DNA of 64,000 nt, from positions 1 to 64,000 of the forward strand of contig NZ_JAUSYB010000002.1 of NCBI RefSeq assembly GCF_030816505.1, in the 5' to 3' direction. The first letter of the stretch is position 1, and the number at the start of each line of letters is the position of its first letter. The stretch comes from Microbacterium sp. W4I20 (lineage in GTDB: Bacteria; Actinomycetota; Actinomycetes; Actinomycetales; Microbacteriaceae). Below are positions 61,969 through 64,000 of this stretch, piece after piece. Below the pieces are notes generated by a model. That model saw nothing but the letters and a program-made list of their open reading frames with translations, did no database searches and was not told the DNA's origin. The position numbers and the translations under genes were made by a program.

Positions 61969-63290
61969 CTAGTGGAACGGGCAACGGCGCGAAGGATTCA
62001 CTGAGCGCATGTCACCGCCGGAGCGGGGCTTGGTGGGTAGCCGGCGGAGGTTGACCTGGAGCCCGGTGTCCAGGATGCGTAGTCGCGGGTCGCTCAACAC
62101 GGCGATGGCCGCGGTGAGCCCGGCGACGGCGAGCTTCTCGCCCGGGCACCGATGGCCGGTCGCGACGTCGGCGCCCCCGTGCGGGATGAACGATGTGAGG
62201 GTTTCGAAGTCTTCGACGCCGAGGAATCGCTCGGGTGCGAAGCGTTCCGGGTGTGCCCAGGAGTTCTCACCCGTATTTGTGCCGAGGATGTCGAGCACCA
62301 CACGGCCGCCGGCGGCGACGTGCTGGCCGTCGATGTCGATGTCAGCCGTCGCACGCCCAGGAAGCATCGGCACGAAGGGTGAGGTGCGGCGTATCTCTTG
62401 CGCGAACAACGTGGCGAGTTCACCTCCGACGAGCCGCCCGTTCGTCGCCGTCTCGGTCGCGATGCGTGTGCGCCATTCGGGCCGATCGTGAAGTTCTTTC
62501 GCCGCGAACGCGACGAAGCGGGCGACGGCGATCATCGGGCGGATGCTGTTCTGCAACTCGACACCCGCAGTCCGCGCGGAGAGCAGTTCGCCTGACTGAT
62601 CGCGATGGTGAGCCCACACGAACAATGCGGTGTCGGGTTCGGGCTCGAGTGCCCCGGCCCGTACTGCTTCGATCAGGTGTGCAGCGTGTCGGTCGGACCA
62701 GAGTCGATTGAGTACGGCGACGCCGTATGCGGGCGAGTAGGGAGCGCCGAACCCGTAGACGATCTGCGCCAACCGCGCCGACCAGCGCGTTTTTGCGGCA
62801 GGGGTCCCTGGCAGCCCAGCCCAACCCATCACCGCGCGACCGAGAGCGCCCGTCGCTGCCTGATAGGCGTTGCGGATGCCACCACCGAGCCAGGCCGCAC
62901 GTTCCGTCTCCCACTCGCGCTCCAACCATGGTGTCAGCCGTTCGACCTGCGTGTCCTCGTAGGCGACGTCGACGAACGTCGCCTTGCGATGCCGGTGCGC
63001 TTGTCCGTCGAGGCTGTGCACGGAACCGTGGCCGAAGAGCGTCTCCTGCACGAGAGCGGGCATCGCCCCATGCCGGGCGATACGCGATCGTCGTAGAAGA
63101 CATCGATGCCCTCCGCACCCCGCACGAAGACGGTATCGTGGCCCAGCAGGCGCATCGGTGCTGAGCGGGCACCACGATGCACCCGTCGCCACACGGTTGC
63201 TCCGAAACCGTAGCCCCGAATGAGGATGGATGGAGCGTCGTCGACGAAGGCGCGCAGCGGCCGAACCGCCCTCGAGGGGAACCCGGGCAC
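61969..63290 (-). pseudogene. CYP152-type fatty-acid peroxygenase P450, frameshifted
   Basis: The N-terminal part from GTG 63290 reads LLGHDTVFVRGAEGIDVFYD; near 63080-63090 the frame shifts and continues RIARHGAMPALVQETLFGHG and SVHSLDGQAHRHRKATF. The rest is intact: LQNSIRPMIAVARFVAFAAK, with the I-helix R-P pair typical of CYP152, and the haem-binding GGADVATGHRCPGEKLAVAG with its cysteine. CYP152 enzymes use hydrogen peroxide to hydroxylate fatty acids. One base is missing relative to an open frame. The start overlaps the stop of a 62-residue gene (TAGTG). Confidence 0.8.
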
Positions 63291-63478
63291 TATGAAGCGA
63301 CGTCTTCCGTATCGTCGGCATCCGAACCGTCTGGCACCTCCATGGCCCTCGGATCGACGGCCACGGGGTCGTCCGACAATTGGCGCGGGACAAGCTCATC
63401 AGGGATCATCTGCTGGTCCTCGGGCGGGCTCTTTGCACCGAGCATCGTCGGTCTCACTTCCTTGAACTTCGCTGTCAT
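63290..63478 (-). CDS. 62-residue protein coupled to the P450 gene
   Basis: The product begins MTAKFKEVRPTMLGAKSPPE and ends PDGSDADDTEDVAS. It is acidic and Pro-rich, without fold or membrane features, and its stop overlaps the P450 start (TAGTG), so the two are translationally coupled. The ribosome site before ATG 63478 is weak. Function unknown; a small partner of the P450 is possible. Confidence 0.5.
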   Translation of the reverse strand: MTAKFKEVRPTMLGAKSPPEDQQMIPDELVPRQLSDDPVAVDPRAMEVPDGSDADDTEDVAS

Positions 63479-63680
63479 GCTTCGGCGACCTGCCGACGAC
63501 GGCCATGACACCTGGTGCACGCCCGGCTGCACAGGGCCTTGACACCTAGGGGGCACGCTCACCCGCCAGCCAAAGACGCACACAGCGGCCTCGCCTCGGG
63601 AGTGATCGTTAACCCGGCTCGCCCTCGCCGCCATGCGGGCGGCTGGGGGCTCATTAGTTCTGGTGAGGGGGCAGGCGGGT
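63479..63680. other. Intergenic region, no gene seen
   Basis: A 200-bp gap on the minus strand between the last full gene and the edge gene. No repeat or stem stands out. Confidence 0.4.
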
Positions 63681-64000
63681 TTAGATCGACCCGATGTCGT
63701 ACTCGCCGGGTCCGTCGGGCATGTCCTCCGGCGCGAACGGTGACACAGTGATCGGACTGAGTGATCGTGCTCTTGCCAAGAGGCGGTCGGCTGCCTCATC
63801 GTCGTCGAATTCGTGTGAAGAGTCGGCGTCCGCGACGGCTATGGGCATGTTTCCGTTGACGGCCAATCGCACGTGCGAGCGCTTCCCGTGCGAGTCCATG
63901 ATCGGCAGATCGATGACGTCGCCTCGCCGCTCTTCCATCAGCGCCGTCCAGTAGTGCATTAGGGCGTCAGCGACCTTGTCGGTCGTGGTGTATGTCCCTA
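63681..64000 (-). CDS. Unrecognised protein, 5' end cut by window edge
   Basis: The frame is open from the right window edge to TAA at 63681, so the start lies outside. The visible part reads TTTDKVADALMHYWTALMEE, RRGDVIDLPIMDSHGKRSHV and RLAVNGNMPIAVAD. The end DGPGEYDIGSI is acidic. The composition resembles the small proteins at 5702 and 46824 (DUF7882-like frames) but without their motifs. No function can be assigned. Confidence 0.6.
   Translation of the reverse strand, partial: GTYTTTDKVADALMHYWTALMEERRGDVIDLPIMDSHGKRSHVRLAVNGNMPIAVADADSSHEFDDDEAADRLLARARSLSPITVSPFAPEDMPDGPGEYDIGSI

Overview
The window is GC-rich DNA with short intergenic gaps, frequent ATGA or GTGA stop/start overlaps and GTG/TTG starts. 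This points to a high-GC actinobacterium, most likely Microbacteriaceae: several proteins resemble families I know mainly from that group (small DUF7882-type proteins, DUF6766, SCO6880-type conjugation genes). A replication initiator, a ParA/partner pair, a relaxase/MobC pair and a type IV secretion cluster all lie here, so the window is either part of a large plasmid or an integrated conjugative element with its flanks. I could not run any search; family names rest on motifs and recall.

Layout. 1-12.8 kb: an end-truncated unknown gene, an SDR-SDR-LtrA operon divergent from an AraC regulator, a gene-free kilobase with hairpins, two DUF7882 proteins, a hemolysin III/TrhA membrane protein, a DUF6766 membrane protein with a 37-residue partner, a GH10 lipoprotein, a DUF1016/YhcG nuclease and a secreted protein. 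12.8-14.1 kb is gene-poor and holds a 62-bp direct repeat and a dif-like Xer site. 14.6-19.6 kb is a mobilisation and stability block: accessory mob protein, relaxase, MobC, and an antitoxin/zeta-toxin operon whose toxin is frameshifted in the P-loop. 19.6-26 kb is cargo: decayed genes, a secreted protein, a MurJ-type flippase, an XRE regulator, membrane proteins and an EACC1-like protein. 26.6-32.3 kb is plasmid maintenance: parA with a partner gene, a frameshifted primase-type Rep, and a string of small genes separated by hairpins. 32.7-44.8 kb is the conjugation apparatus in two divergent operons (propeller protein, M15 peptidase and lipoprotein leftward; ParA-like, small membrane proteins, VirB6-like, SCO6880, VirB4, VirD4 and DUF4913 rightward). 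A zeta-toxin relic lies just beyond it at 44.9 kb. 45.1-47.8 kb holds small proteins, including two more DUF7882 copies. 47.9-64 kb is a stress and respiration region: zinc alcohol dehydrogenase, glycosyltransferase, two DUF4383 proteins, an SDR, Mn-catalase, cytochrome oxidase subunit I, a GCS2-type ligase, an M20 peptidase, an MBL hydrolase, CtaG, DUF2243 and a frameshifted CYP152-type P450.

How it fits together. Relaxase and MobC would nick the DNA, VirD4 would deliver it to the channel driven by VirB4, and the M15 peptidase would open the wall. ParA and Rep maintain the replicon, and the zeta/antitoxin pair is a decayed addiction module. The cargo is biased to oxidative, envelope and respiratory stress. 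Six genes carry frameshifts or in-frame stops (18.9, 20.0, 28.4-28.5, 30.0, 58.8 and 63.1 kb), which means either real decay or uncorrected indels in the assembly; this affects how Rep and the toxin should be read.
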